Shown here piece after piece: positions 46,401 through 57,936 of a DNA stretch of 64,000 nt. The notes below the pieces were generated by a model. The model saw nothing but the letters and a program-made list of their open reading frames with translations, made no database searches and had not been told where the DNA came from. Position numbers and translations under genes: made by a program. The first letter of the stretch is position 1; each line of letters opens with the position of its first letter. The stretch is from Bacteroidaceae bacterium. Its GTDB lineage: Bacteria; Bacteroidota; Bacteroidia; Bacteroidales; Bacteroidaceae. The DNA lies in assembly GCA_017650105.1 (NCBI GenBank), contig JAGCFO010000046.1, forward strand, positions 1 to 64,000, given 5' to 3'.

Positions 46401-47042
46401 CTCGGTGCAGACTTCCACAAGCTGAGCCAGCTCGGTGGGATCGGCATCCTGCACTACTTCAGCAAGGATAAAAGCGTCGAAGCCGTGAGCTCCGTTCAGC
46501 CAGCGTGCGCAGAACTGGAGGTAGTTGTATTGAGCCTCCGTAACGATGATGTTCTGAGTCCAGGCCAGGTCGGCATCCTCGTGCGCGAACATAAGAGTAA
46601 GGGTCTCGTCGCCGCGGGGAGTGTCGGTCTGCGAGGTAACAATGTATCCTTCTTTTTCAACTGCAGCGGTGTTGCTGGTGTTGTTGATGTAGTAGCTGAA
46701 GACGTAGGTCTTGCCTTTCTCGATTGCCCATGCTGCACCGATGGAAGCGTTGCCGCCCTTACCGGAGTTTGTCGTGGGGATGATGTAAGCTCCGCCGTCA
46801 ACGCCGCCAGAGGTGTTCCATGTGGCGCTTCCCAATGGGTTGCCGTCGCCTCCTAACCAGCCTTCAACGTTATTGTCGAAGCTGGGATTCTCAATCAAGT
46901 TATCACCGACGATGGTGTAACCTCTCGTAACTCCGTCCGAGCCGGTGTAGTCGAAGTGGTCACCCGTCTTCAACTGCTCGGTTTGTGCATTGATGCCCAG
47001 GGCTGTCAATGCAATTGCGCAAAGTGTAAAGATTCTTTTCAT
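43425..47042 (-). CDS. Secreted multi-jelly-roll protein with sorting-like tail
   Basis: A 1205-residue exported protein, signal peptide about 1-19 (ends LGINAQ). Four carbohydrate-binding-like jelly rolls are visible: about 45-205 (NLIENPSFDNNVEGW), about 280-435 (YIKNPRFDNGMVDW, VKGLPRGYYIFSVQC), about 590-765 (ITNPELHNNNSGW, YQTLTGLPNGLYEVGLTGFF) and about 975-1140 (IANPNIDSVDGW, LSDIPNGTYTLECHARASG). They are separated by helical stretches rich in Ala/Glu/Lys. The C-terminal tail is VEFFTIDGRQVAEPRKGVN, ending VQKVFVR. It probably binds glycans outside the cell; no catalytic domain was seen. It lies 144 nt after the GH128-like gene, likely cotranscribed and ended by the terminator at 43348. 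Confidence 0.85.
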   Translation of the reverse strand: MKRIFTLCAIALTALGINAQTEQLKTGDHFDYTGSDGVTRGYTIVGDNLIENPSFDNNVEGWLGGDGNPLGSATWNTSGGVDGGAYIIPTTNSGKGGNASIGAAWAIEKGKTYVFSYYINNTSNTAAVEKEGYIVTSQTDTPRGDETLTLMFAHEDADLAWTQNIIVTEAQYNYLQFCARWLNGAHGFDAFILAEVVQDADPTELAQLVEVCTEVLDSYDEPDEDAYATFETIISEANTMVLDYTEYTAVQFNEMIATLKEALLDYQMANADDDHIVDVTERYIKNPRFDNGMVDWERNNDAVNNGTNIRVQRYFQEVTDRVLEINGLPGTDTYIRQSVKGLPRGYYIFSVQCVMTHSAGEGEETGCYIFCNGAEQDMKTAEMTGSDAEYSASYPETFSIRGVVTEDSIVVGMMGKKDGLWSYVAIDNVKLEYAGFNVGIYLQALCEEIDEFLAEHADEILPTIAADLEDETIEAMGVIGSDDETMEAEYDKLDKLFREAKNSLTKMEELNAVNEQLLELLNTTTYPGAEAALAVYEEAQNLIDGNDDEANYQSILDMIAKVEQAIKEYKMSQEATHENPADYSFFITNPELHNNNSGWTGNTPGYEYNVAEFYNMDWDMYQTLTGLPNGLYEVGLTGFFRTGANDGGEAYRAGSENLLAKLYANSSVASIMSLYTFTSGEAGCSDDGVNGYINVRQYADEAFNNGFYTTNAVKVIVTDGTLKIGVRGSNHESTSWFAFRDFTLKYFGEATDADKQEMWNTAKADANKIIEGLLAGDKTDFNASIAAAQAKVDAGNVMDGYEDLVAANEEFSVIVSTTKSFLSGNYATAQAASDAVSAAAAAFTKAEIEKADAKSTMLEEINKKIAAYLDYAEYVAEVKDLVASAAKNKYQTQYVTVVTDLLAANEDILKESFRTTDIVADRKARLEAAVAAMKKSALSSVAAGTDVSDLLIANPNIDSVDGWSIILGTGNQPSITGQYWTGDTNNRYLDSWNGTAGRLNFTAYQILSDIPNGTYTLECHARASGNNAYLFANTASYPAEKNDSTMAINVSGAATQWALFPNDSDTGGELWLADSLLWVKDGTTTDVFNAHDGSGFGWGVRKIEGITVNDHVMTIGITCDSTLTGKPFDGTWFSADEFRLTITALGDNSSWTIDTKVANTIAGEATKVEFFTIDGRQVAEPRKGVNIIRTTNADGTISVQKVFVR

Positions 47043-47123
47043 AGATAAAAATTGGTAATTGAATAAATAAAGTTGAACTGTTTTTTCTTTTCTCGGTATG
47101 CTTTTTAGTTATGATGTTTTTCT

Positions 47124-47186
47124 TTCTTCATACAGTGATATGCTTTCTTCATACGGCGATATGCTTTCTTCATATTGGCTTGCGGG
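47124..47186 (+). repeat. 21-bp repeat array, 3 units
   Basis: TTCTTC starts at 47124, 47145 and 47166, in exact 21-bp phase; the first two cores are ACAGTGAT and ACGGCGAT. The third unit is degenerate and ends one base before the GH128-like stop codon. Confidence 0.78.
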
Positions 47187-49901
47187 TTAAAGTCGTTTCT
47201 TGATGGCTTTGGATGTGCCGTCGGCGTAGATGTTGCGCTGTATGAACAAGCCGCTTTGTGGCTGACGGACAAGCTTTCCGTCGATGGAGTAGAACTCAAT
47301 TCGTACGGGGCGCTTCTCCTCCTGAGTGAGTGGAGAGGGCACCGATTCGGGTGCTTCTCCGTCGGAGAGGACCATCCAGCCGAAATCTTCGCGTACGGAA
47401 GATGTGGTGGAGGATTCGCTCGTGTCGATGGAGCGTCGGATGCTTACCGACGTGGGCGTGAGCTTCACGTAGCGCGTGATGGCTGCCTTGCTCTCCTTTG
47501 CCGTTTGCGGCTCGCCCCAGATCATTGGGTTCTCGAACGTATCGCCAAACTCTACGGTGCGGGCGACAATTCCCCCGACGGCCTCTCGTGCTAATCCCAC
47601 GTCGATGCGTTTGTTTCCCGGCAGGTATCCTGTGCCGCGCTGGATGGCGAGGTAGTTAACGTTTTCGGTGATGAACACACTTGTGATGCCTTTCTCTCGC
47701 TGCAGGTATATCTTGAATCCTTCGGGCGTGACGTCGAACACTTTCCACATGAGGGGATAGGCTTCGCGTGCCGTGAGCACGTTTACGAACACTACGGGAG
47801 TGTCGCTCGGCTCAAAGGGCTGATTGAAGTGAATGAAGGCGGTGTCTCCCTTCAGTTTCCCGTAGCTGTTGGTGAAGAAGTTTTCGTCCATCTGCGCAGC
47901 CTCGATTTGGGTGGCTTCGTAGCGCAAACCTCCGAAGTTGCCGTTCCCTCGAGCTATTGCCGCGAAGCTGGCGCAGTCTTCTTTGCTCATTGTCTGGTTG
48001 CTGGAGAGAGTCCAAGGGAAGAATCTGTATTGGAAGTAATCTTTTTTCAGCGTGTGAAGATGATGGCAGAGAGGCACAGACGTGTTGTTGTAGGAGACAG
48101 GGCCGAGGATGACTACGGGAATCTCCTCAAACGGAGTGCCGAAAAAGCTGAAAACATACTCTGTGTTGGTGGTTGACACCGTTCCGTACTGGAATGTGTT
48201 GTCACCCTCTGTGTAGCTAACCGAAACTGTGGCGGGAGAGGAGTAGCGCGCGTTTTTCTGTCCTATGGGATAGGTGCCGGCTCTGTAGGTATAGACGCCG
48301 GAAATCGTCAGCGAGTCGACATACGTATAGGAGGCGCCGTTTTTGTTCGTCTTGTCCTTTGGTTTCAACGTGGCGATGCGGGTAAACTGAGTCTCGCCAG
48401 GCAGCATTCTCTCTACCACAACGGAATCGCACATGTCGCCGTTGTCGTCGTTCCACTTCATTGAGTATGAGCGCTTGTCCTTCGAATAAGTGCCCGTGAA
48501 TCCTGTGGGAGCCACATACACCACGTTGGGAATCTTCTGCAGCTCCTCGCGGTAACCTAGTCCCGACTCCATTTTGGCATAGTACTCGCCGAGAGCGGTA
48601 AGCGCTCCTTTCTCGTAGATGTGTCCTTTCGACTCGCTGTTCCAGTAGGCATACCGTTCGACGGATTCAGCGGTGTTCAGCGTGTTGAGGATGCTTTTGG
48701 TGGTGCTGAGGATGCTACTGTCGGTCACTCCGCTGCCCCAGCAGCCGTTGTTGCCCCACGAAGAGCCCCATATCCATTCCGAGATCCAGATGGGACGCTT
48801 CATCGACGGCCACCAGTAGTTCTGGAGGTTTGCGAAATTGCTGGAATTCCAGTAACAGTGCGCATCGACGATGTCGCATCGCCAGCCGCGGGTATCGACG
48901 CTGTCGAGGAAGGTCCTGATGAAGCCCGTGCCGTTCCAGTAGTCGCTGCCGTCCCATGATGAAGGGGAGCAGAGGCGCATGCCTGTACGCATAAGGTTCT
49001 GCCAGTTGTTGAGGATGGTGGCAAGGTCCTGAGGGTGGTCGTCGGCGGTGTTGCGTGGTTCGTTGTTATTCTTCATGTGGCACGAGCCGGTGACGCTGCC
49101 GCAGATGGCTGCCGACGGGTAGTCCTCATAGATGTGGTTAGGCACCCATTCGGTGTCGGGCAACAGCGACGCATTGCCTTCAGCCCAGTCGTAGCACCAC
49201 GAGGCGTTGAGGGCGCTGTTTGCTCCGGCGCTGGTATTATTTGCAAGTCCTTTCTTTTGCGCATTCTGCCATTTGAAGAGTCGATACGACGAGATGCGGC
49301 TGTCCATATTTGCAGGCATCGTACTCACCTCCAGGTCTTCTTTGTCGGCGATGAAGCACCGGCTATATCCCCAGCCGCCTGTTCCCAGCGCAAAGGTCAC
49401 CATGTAGCCTCTCTTGAGCTTGAAGCTTCGGATGCGGTTGTTGAGCTTTGCTTCGGTGAGCGTATTCATAAATCCGCCTGAGTGCTCCAGCCCGAAGTTA
49501 TTGACGGACTCTCCTTTGAAATCGGGCTCAGAGTAGACGGTGAGCGGCTTGAAGTCTTTCCCGTAGGGGAAAACAATAGCGCCATGAGCGTACATTTTCA
49601 CCTGACAGTTGACGTCGTTTACTGCCTTCTCGCCGTTGATGTATACGTTGCTGAGGAACGATTTGATGACGATGCTGGGCTTGATGCTCTTGAAGATGAC
49701 TACGGCGTGCTCGGTGTTGACAATGTCGACGCTGCCGGCAGTTGCGAAGGGCTCGGTGCCGGTAATGATGAAGTCGACGTCGGTTGTCAGCGAGACGGCA
49801 TCGGTAACTTGCCCCACGGTCTGCGTAGAGTTGGCTGCGAGGGTGTTTGTCGCAACAAGCATCGTCAGCGTCATCAGGAGGAGGGCAAGAAGTCTCTTCA
49901 T
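47187..49901 (-). CDS. GH128-like glycoside hydrolase with beta/gamma-crystallin-like domain
   Basis: A 904-residue exported protein (signal peptide about 1-22). Region about 120-200 looks like a beta/gamma-crystallin Greek key (LTVYSEPDFKGESVN, LNNRIRSFKLKRGYMVTFAL). Region about 225-460 matches the Asl1-like catalytic core of GH128 (beta-1,3-glucanases): WCYDWAEGN, NNNEPRN with Glu281 as likely acid/base, DIVDAHCYWNS, and PIWISEWIWGSSWG with Glu375 as likely nucleophile. A fibronectin-like module (about 470-570), another beta-rich region and a C-terminal tail (VRIEFYSIDGKLVRQPQSG) follow. The likely substrate is a beta-glucan outside the cell. It precedes the multi-jelly-roll gene. Confidence 0.83.
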   Translation of the reverse strand: MKRLLALLLMTLTMLVATNTLAANSTQTVGQVTDAVSLTTDVDFIITGTEPFATAGSVDIVNTEHAVVIFKSIKPSIVIKSFLSNVYINGEKAVNDVNCQVKMYAHGAIVFPYGKDFKPLTVYSEPDFKGESVNNFGLEHSGGFMNTLTEAKLNNRIRSFKLKRGYMVTFALGTGGWGYSRCFIADKEDLEVSTMPANMDSRISSYRLFKWQNAQKKGLANNTSAGANSALNASWCYDWAEGNASLLPDTEWVPNHIYEDYPSAAICGSVTGSCHMKNNNEPRNTADDHPQDLATILNNWQNLMRTGMRLCSPSSWDGSDYWNGTGFIRTFLDSVDTRGWRCDIVDAHCYWNSSNFANLQNYWWPSMKRPIWISEWIWGSSWGNNGCWGSGVTDSSILSTTKSILNTLNTAESVERYAYWNSESKGHIYEKGALTALGEYYAKMESGLGYREELQKIPNVVYVAPTGFTGTYSKDKRSYSMKWNDDNGDMCDSVVVERMLPGETQFTRIATLKPKDKTNKNGASYTYVDSLTISGVYTYRAGTYPIGQKNARYSSPATVSVSYTEGDNTFQYGTVSTTNTEYVFSFFGTPFEEIPVVILGPVSYNNTSVPLCHHLHTLKKDYFQYRFFPWTLSSNQTMSKEDCASFAAIARGNGNFGGLRYEATQIEAAQMDENFFTNSYGKLKGDTAFIHFNQPFEPSDTPVVFVNVLTAREAYPLMWKVFDVTPEGFKIYLQREKGITSVFITENVNYLAIQRGTGYLPGNKRIDVGLAREAVGGIVARTVEFGDTFENPMIWGEPQTAKESKAAITRYVKLTPTSVSIRRSIDTSESSTTSSVREDFGWMVLSDGEAPESVPSPLTQEEKRPVRIEFYSIDGKLVRQPQSGLFIQRNIYADGTSKAIKKRL

Positions 49902-49955
49902 GGCATCATGAATTGTTCGGTTAAACTTAACAAAGGATGGTTCCTATTGAAGGTG

Positions 49956-49986
49956 CAAAGTAAGCAATTTTATGGGGAAGTACAAA
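49956..49986 (-). promoter_or_regulatory. Promoter of the GH128-like gene
   Basis: Minus-strand -33 TTTG (49983-49986), 19 nt, -7 TTACTTTG (49956-49963; one mismatch to TAnnTTTG). The ATG is 55 nt downstream. Confidence 0.55.
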
Positions 49987-50079
49987 ATAAATAAGGAGGA
50001 AAATTGGGTTTTTAACATAAAAAGCCCCCGCTGGAAGGTTGAGTGGGGCAGACGGAGGGGGATTTTGGGGCATTCCTGA

Positions 50080-53577
<3,498 letters not shown>

Positions 53578-53597
53578 AAGTGAGTCAGTTAAGCTAA

Positions 53598-53627
53598 GGA
53601 GAGGGGGCAATAGTTTGCTCCCTCTCT
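53598..53627 (+). terminator. Terminator after the GH2 gene
   Basis: Stem AGAGGGGGCAA / TTGCTCCCTCT (one G-T wobble, extendable by two pairs) with loop TAGT, 20 nt past the GH2 stop codon. The T-run after it is weak. Confidence 0.7.
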
Positions 53628-53659
53628 TTGCTGAATAACGATAGCCGAAAAGTGAGTAA

Positions 53660-53764
53660 AGTAACGCGCGATATCGAGAAGGGAAAAATTTTTTTGAAGA
53701 AGGGAAAAAATTTTTTGGAGAACAAATATCGCCGTATCGAGAAGGAATCTCGCGAGATGAAGAA
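53660..53764 (-). repeat. 21-bp repeat array, 5 units
   Basis: CGAGAA, GAAGAA, GGAGAA, CGAGAA and GAAGAA end at 53680, 53701, 53722, 53743 and 53764, in exact 21-bp phase. It contains the palindrome ATCTCGCGAGAT (53747-53758). It lies between convergent genes. Confidence 0.82.
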
Positions 53765-53835
53765 GGAAAAAATAAATCAGCTCAAAAGATAGTCTCGGAT
53801 GAGCTGATGGGCAGATTCGGGAGGCGGAGTGCGCA

Positions 53836-54297
53836 TTAGCGTTTCTCCCACACGACGGATTCTCCTATGCCGAGCACGGAGCCTCTGAGTTTCAAGCGCT
53901 TGCTGTCGAGAAAGCGTGCTGTCACCTTCACTTTTATGCCGCGCTGGGGGTCGTAGATTTTGGCTCCGTCCCACTGCTTCTTCTCCGCATTGTACCGAAG
54001 GCCTTCGATGATGACAACCTTGTCGATAGGGATGTTTCGGCGCGTTTTGTCGGGGTTTTTCGTGTCATACTGGATGTTTCCTTTCGCATCGACGACGTTT
54101 TGCACGTAGGTCATCTGGGCATTGTATGTGCCGTCGGCGTTTTTGGAGAAGCGCACCTTGAAGTCAACATGACTGTGCGAGCCTTCGTAATCGCCCACGA
54201 TGTTGTCGGCACGCTCGTTCATCGAGGTATCGGCCCATGCGGCACAAAAAGTCATCATGACGAGCGCAAAAGCGGTAAGGATTCGTTTAGTCTGCAT
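53836..54297 (-). CDS. DUF2147 family exported protein
   Basis: A 153-residue exported small protein from the ATG at 54297 (signal peptide MQTKRILTAFALVMMTFCAA). Features typical of DUF2147: an N-terminal NIVGDYEG block, a central VDFKVRFSKNADGTYNAQMTY beta region (about 45-60), GLRYNAEKKQWDGAKIYDPQ, and a C-terminal LKLRGSVLGIGESVVWEK. The length is normal for the family. Function is unknown; members are small periplasmic proteins. It is divergent from tcdA and convergent with the GH2 gene. Confidence 0.87.
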   Translation of the reverse strand: MQTKRILTAFALVMMTFCAAWADTSMNERADNIVGDYEGSHSHVDFKVRFSKNADGTYNAQMTYVQNVVDAKGNIQYDTKNPDKTRRNIPIDKVVIIEGLRYNAEKKQWDGAKIYDPQRGIKVKVTARFLDSKRLKLRGSVLGIGESVVWEKR

Positions 54298-54319
54298 ACG
54301 TCGGTGTGTGAAATCCATA

Positions 54320-54327
54320 CAAAGATA
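54320..54327 (-). promoter_or_regulatory. -7 box of the DUF2147 gene
   Basis: TATCTTTG on the minus strand, a perfect consensus, 22 nt before the ATG. No clear TTTG at the -33 position. Confidence 0.55.
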
Positions 54328-54429
54328 GCGTCTTTTTGCGAAAGAAGGACGCGAATTATTCTTTTTTTCCGATTTTTTGCTTTTCTTTGCCCGACGGAAG
54401 TTTTTCCGTCATTCAATCTCGAGGGAACC

Positions 54430-55212
54430 ATGTTGACAGAGAAATCGATTTTTTCGCGTGTGGAGCTGCTCTTGGGGCAGGACTTCATGGATGCGATAAG
54501 CAGCAAGCGCGTCATTCTCTTTGGAGTGGGAGGCGTGGGAAGCTGGTGTGCCGAGGGATTGATTCGCTCGGGCATACGGAACTTAACCATCGTCGACTGC
54601 GACAGAGTGGATGTGAGCAACATCAACCGTCAGCTGATGGCTACGACGAAGACAGTGGGTGAGGTCAAGGTGGAAGCGCTGCGAAATCATTTGCTCGAAA
54701 TCAATCCTGAAGCCAACATCGAGGCTGTTTGCAAAATCTTCAGCGAAGCGACAGCAAAGGATTTCGCGCTGGAGTCTTTCGACTACATCATAGATGCAAT
54801 AGATAGCCTCGAAAACAAGGCTCGTCTCATCCTTATGGCTTCGGAAACGCAGGGAGTTTTCTTCTCGTCGATGGGCGCTGCTCTGAAGATAAATCCGGCT
54901 CGAGTGCAAGTAGCGGAGTTTTGGAAAGTGAAAGGCTGTCCTTTAGGGCGCGCGCTGAGGCAGAGATTTAAGAAACTGAAGCAATTCCCTAAGCATAAGT
55001 TCCTATGCGTTTTCAGCGACGAACTGCTGACAAATGAGGGGCGAGAGACATTTCTCGAAACCACAAAGGAAAGAAAGGAGATGCCCGACACATGCCTCAA
55101 CGCCCGCTCGCCGAAAGCACAGACGAACGGCTCGCTTGTGCACATCACGGGAATCTTCGGGTTTACGCTCTCGGGACTTGTCATCGAAGACATAAAGAGG
55201 AAGATCTCCTGA
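54430..55212 (+). CDS. tcdA: tRNA threonylcarbamoyladenosine dehydratase
   Basis: A 260-residue cytoplasmic E1-like enzyme that cyclises t6A to ct6A in tRNA position 37 using ATP. The start is ATG 54430 (MLTEKSIFSRVELLLGQ). A ThiF/MoeB Rossmann motif VILFGVGGVGSWCAEGL lies at about 28-44, followed by DCDRVDVSNINRQLMA (adenylate-binding NxNRQ), DYIIDAIDSLENKARLI and the family-specific C-terminal half (SMGAALKINPARVQVAEFWK). Standard length. A bidirectional terminator closes it 31 nt downstream. Confidence 0.93.
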   Translation: MLTEKSIFSRVELLLGQDFMDAISSKRVILFGVGGVGSWCAEGLIRSGIRNLTIVDCDRVDVSNINRQLMATTKTVGEVKVEALRNHLLEINPEANIEAVCKIFSEATAKDFALESFDYIIDAIDSLENKARLILMASETQGVFFSSMGAALKINPARVQVAEFWKVKGCPLGRALRQRFKKLKQFPKHKFLCVFSDELLTNEGRETFLETTKERKEMPDTCLNARSPKAQTNGSLVHITGIFGFTLSGLVIEDIKRKIS

Positions 55213-55242
55213 GGGAGGACTCTTCTGCTGCTGACTAATACA

Positions 55243-55276
55243 AAAAGGAGAGCGGGATTTTTCCTGCTCTCCTTTT
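55243..55276. terminator. Bidirectional terminator between tcdA and the GH127 gene
   Basis: AAAAGGAGAGCGGG (55243-55256) and CCTGCTCTCCTTTT (55263-55276) form a 14-bp stem with one wobble and a loop of six, with A- and T-runs on both sides. It serves both convergent genes. Confidence 0.88.
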
Positions 55277-55299
55277 GCTTTGCTTTCGGTAGCCGAAGA

Positions 55300-57852
55300 T
55301 TACTTCACTTCCCACTCGTAAATACCTGTGGAGTAGTTGTCGGGAAGGTTTATCTCCAGCTTAAGCTTCTTTGTGGTGACGGGTTTGAAAGAGACTGTGT
55401 TGCCTACCACCTCGCGCGTGCCGTAAGCACTTGTGGCGCTGACGGGTTTCATCTCTCCGCTCTCGTCTTCGTAATAAATCTTCCAGCTTTTAGGCACGCG
55501 GCAACCGCCCCAAGGGCCATCGTCGAACCACCAAACCGTGCTGCTCTTCACTGTAGAAGGCTTAGCAAATTCATAGCAAATCCACTCGGTGGTTCCCTCC
55601 TTAGGCCACCAGTGGAAATAAGGAATCGAGTGATCATTCTCTGTCGTCGGAGTCAGATGGTCATTAATTGCGCTGTAATTCCCTCTCTGGCTGCCCGTAA
55701 CGGTGCTTGTTGATGCGAAGGTGTCAGGCCAAGTAGGCTTTGCCGAGAGAACATCTGACGGTAACCAAACTGCCATATTGCCGCGTCCCCTGTGAGCCCA
55801 AGCGTAATAAGGAATAAGGTTGAGCGTTACATTCTTTTCGTGCAGATTCATCTTCTCGTCGTAGCTGAGAGACTTCGCGGGCGTTGACAGACGAACTATC
55901 GGGTAGGTCTGTTCCTTAATTTCGTCGTTAGGATTAGCTGGCGTCGTCTTGATGGTGATAGAGCTTGCGTCGGTTTTCCAACTCAATGTGTTCTCGTCGA
56001 GAAGGGTGCTCAGTACGTTGAATTCATTATCAGGCCATTCGGCGCAATAAACGAGCGGGCCTCTCTGAACAGCGAGTTTGCCTTTGTCTGCTTCCACAAG
56101 CTCATTAGCACGAATCGTGCGCGGAGACATAGGGAACTCCACGTTTACTACGTCGCCCGGCTTCCATTCGCGCTCGATGGTGATGTATCCGTCGTCGGTA
56201 ACGTAAGCCATACTCTTCTCCTTGTCGGCTGCCTTGAAGTTCAGCTCGTAGCTGGCTCCTTCCTTGCCGGTTGGGCAATTGACCTTCACTCTATAAGAGT
56301 AATACGTGCTGTCTGTGTTGACGAAGGAATAGAGGTCCGAAGGCACTGCATCGGCGTGAGCCCATCCCGGGAAGCGTATCTTCAGCGAGAAGGCGCCTGC
56401 TTTGTTTTCGAGGATGTTAATGGAAATGTTCCCGTCCCAGGGATAGTTGGTCTCCTGAGATAGTTTGATTTTCTTGCCGTTAAGTGTGAGGTCTGCGGTG
56501 CTTGTGTTGAAAAGGTTTACGTAAACGTTCTTATCCTTGTCACGAACGGCATACATGTATCCGGGCAGAGAAGGAATAAACCTACAAGCATTGCTCGGGC
56601 AGCATGCGCACCCAAACCACGACTGGCGCTGATGCTGGCCCATGCTCTCGAGAGGATTCGGGTAGAAGAAGCCGCCTCCATCTAAGCTGATGCCGCTAAT
56701 GACTCCGTTGTAGAGTGTTCGTTCCAGCACGTTGTAGTATTTGCTCTCTCCGTGGAGGAGGAAGAGGCGATAGTTGACGTAAACGTTTCCGATAGCGGCG
56801 CAGGTCTCGCAGTAGGCGCTCATGTTCGGCAGGTAATAGTTGGGCCCGAAGGCTTCGCCGCTGTTTGTCGCGCCGATTCCGCCCGTAATGTAGTACTTCT
56901 TGCCGACAATGTTCTCCCAGATATTGTCAATTGCCTTCACGTAACTGCTATCTCCCGTGAGCGCGGCAACGTCAGCCATTCCCGCATACATATAGGATGC
57001 TCTGACGGCATGCCCGACGGCTTCGTCCTGCTCAACGACGGGGATGTGGGACTGGTTGTATTCGTCTCTATGTTCAGTTCTCCCGCGCTTATCGAGAAAG
57101 TATTTTGCCATATCGAGAAACTTCCTGTCGCCGGTAGTTAAGTATAATTTCGCGAGAGCCATTTCGGCAATCTGATGTCCTGGCACGCGTGCCACTTGCC
57201 CTACGCTGTCGCCCACTTCGCGGCATACGCATTCGGCGTAGCGAATTGCCAGGTTGAGGAAGTTTTTCTTGCCCGTTGCCTGATAGTGCGCAATAGCTCC
57301 CTCGGTCATATGTCCCAGGTTGTAGAATTCGTGACTGAGGTCTTCCACTTTTTCCCAGCGCTCTTTGCCAGCCCATTCGTGCGGGTGCTCAGGATTTTGC
57401 GTGCGTGCGGTGTATAGATATCCGTCGGGCTCTTGGGCAGCAGCCATGATGGAGATGACGCTGTCGATGTATGCTTTCATCTTCTTGTCGGGATACGTCT
57501 GCAGCAGGTAGCTTGCTCCCTCGATGGTCTTGTATACATCCGTGTCGTCGAACGAATAGCCTTCCACCTTGAAGCCGAGATTCTCCTCGCTGTGCAGTTG
57601 CTGCGCCGCCTTGGTGAAATTAGTATATCTCCCTTCGCTTTCGCACTTGCTGAAAGCCAAAGGTATTGTTACCTCGCGCGAGGCCTGAAGTCTTTGCCCC
57701 CAGAATGTTTCCGGCGCTACTTTGACGGAAGTGAACGGAACGGGGGTGATAGGGTATCCGTCGACGGCGTTTCCAAGCGTGCCGCCTTTCTTTGTGCATC
57801 CAGCGCTAAGCATGAGCGTTAGGGCAGAGAGTAGGAGGATGGTCTTTTTCAT
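55300..57852 (-). CDS. GH127 beta-L-arabinofuranosidase family protein
   Basis: An 850-residue lipoprotein (lipobox LSAGC). Residues about 30-600 match GH127 (PF07944): KVAPETFWGQRLQASREVTI, AAAQEPDGYLYTARTQNPEH, GGIGATNSGEAFG. Putative catalytic residues: Glu333 as acid/base, zinc ligands Glu349 and Cys351 (in YCETCAAIGN), and Cys417/Cys418 in FGCACCPSN, one of which is the thiol nucleophile; the Glu-to-Glu distance of 16 equals that of the Bifidobacterium HypBA1 enzyme as I recall it. A C-terminal galactose-binding-like domain (about 750-850) is added. It removes beta-L-arabinofuranose in known members. Second gene after GH97, 84-nt gap. Confidence 0.9.
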   Translation of the reverse strand: MKKTILLLSALTLMLSAGCTKKGGTLGNAVDGYPITPVPFTSVKVAPETFWGQRLQASREVTIPLAFSKCESEGRYTNFTKAAQQLHSEENLGFKVEGYSFDDTDVYKTIEGASYLLQTYPDKKMKAYIDSVISIMAAAQEPDGYLYTARTQNPEHPHEWAGKERWEKVEDLSHEFYNLGHMTEGAIAHYQATGKKNFLNLAIRYAECVCREVGDSVGQVARVPGHQIAEMALAKLYLTTGDRKFLDMAKYFLDKRGRTEHRDEYNQSHIPVVEQDEAVGHAVRASYMYAGMADVAALTGDSSYVKAIDNIWENIVGKKYYITGGIGATNSGEAFGPNYYLPNMSAYCETCAAIGNVYVNYRLFLLHGESKYYNVLERTLYNGVISGISLDGGGFFYPNPLESMGQHQRQSWFGCACCPSNACRFIPSLPGYMYAVRDKDKNVYVNLFNTSTADLTLNGKKIKLSQETNYPWDGNISINILENKAGAFSLKIRFPGWAHADAVPSDLYSFVNTDSTYYSYRVKVNCPTGKEGASYELNFKAADKEKSMAYVTDDGYITIEREWKPGDVVNVEFPMSPRTIRANELVEADKGKLAVQRGPLVYCAEWPDNEFNVLSTLLDENTLSWKTDASSITIKTTPANPNDEIKEQTYPIVRLSTPAKSLSYDEKMNLHEKNVTLNLIPYYAWAHRGRGNMAVWLPSDVLSAKPTWPDTFASTSTVTGSQRGNYSAINDHLTPTTENDHSIPYFHWWPKEGTTEWICYEFAKPSTVKSSTVWWFDDGPWGGCRVPKSWKIYYEDESGEMKPVSATSAYGTREVVGNTVSFKPVTTKKLKLEINLPDNYSTGIYEWEVK

Positions 57853-57936
57853 GATAGGAATTATTAATTTGTTTTCTGATGATTTCGTTAGGGGTCTTCT
57901 TCTCTGGATGAGGGGATTTCTTGTTAGTCTTTAACG

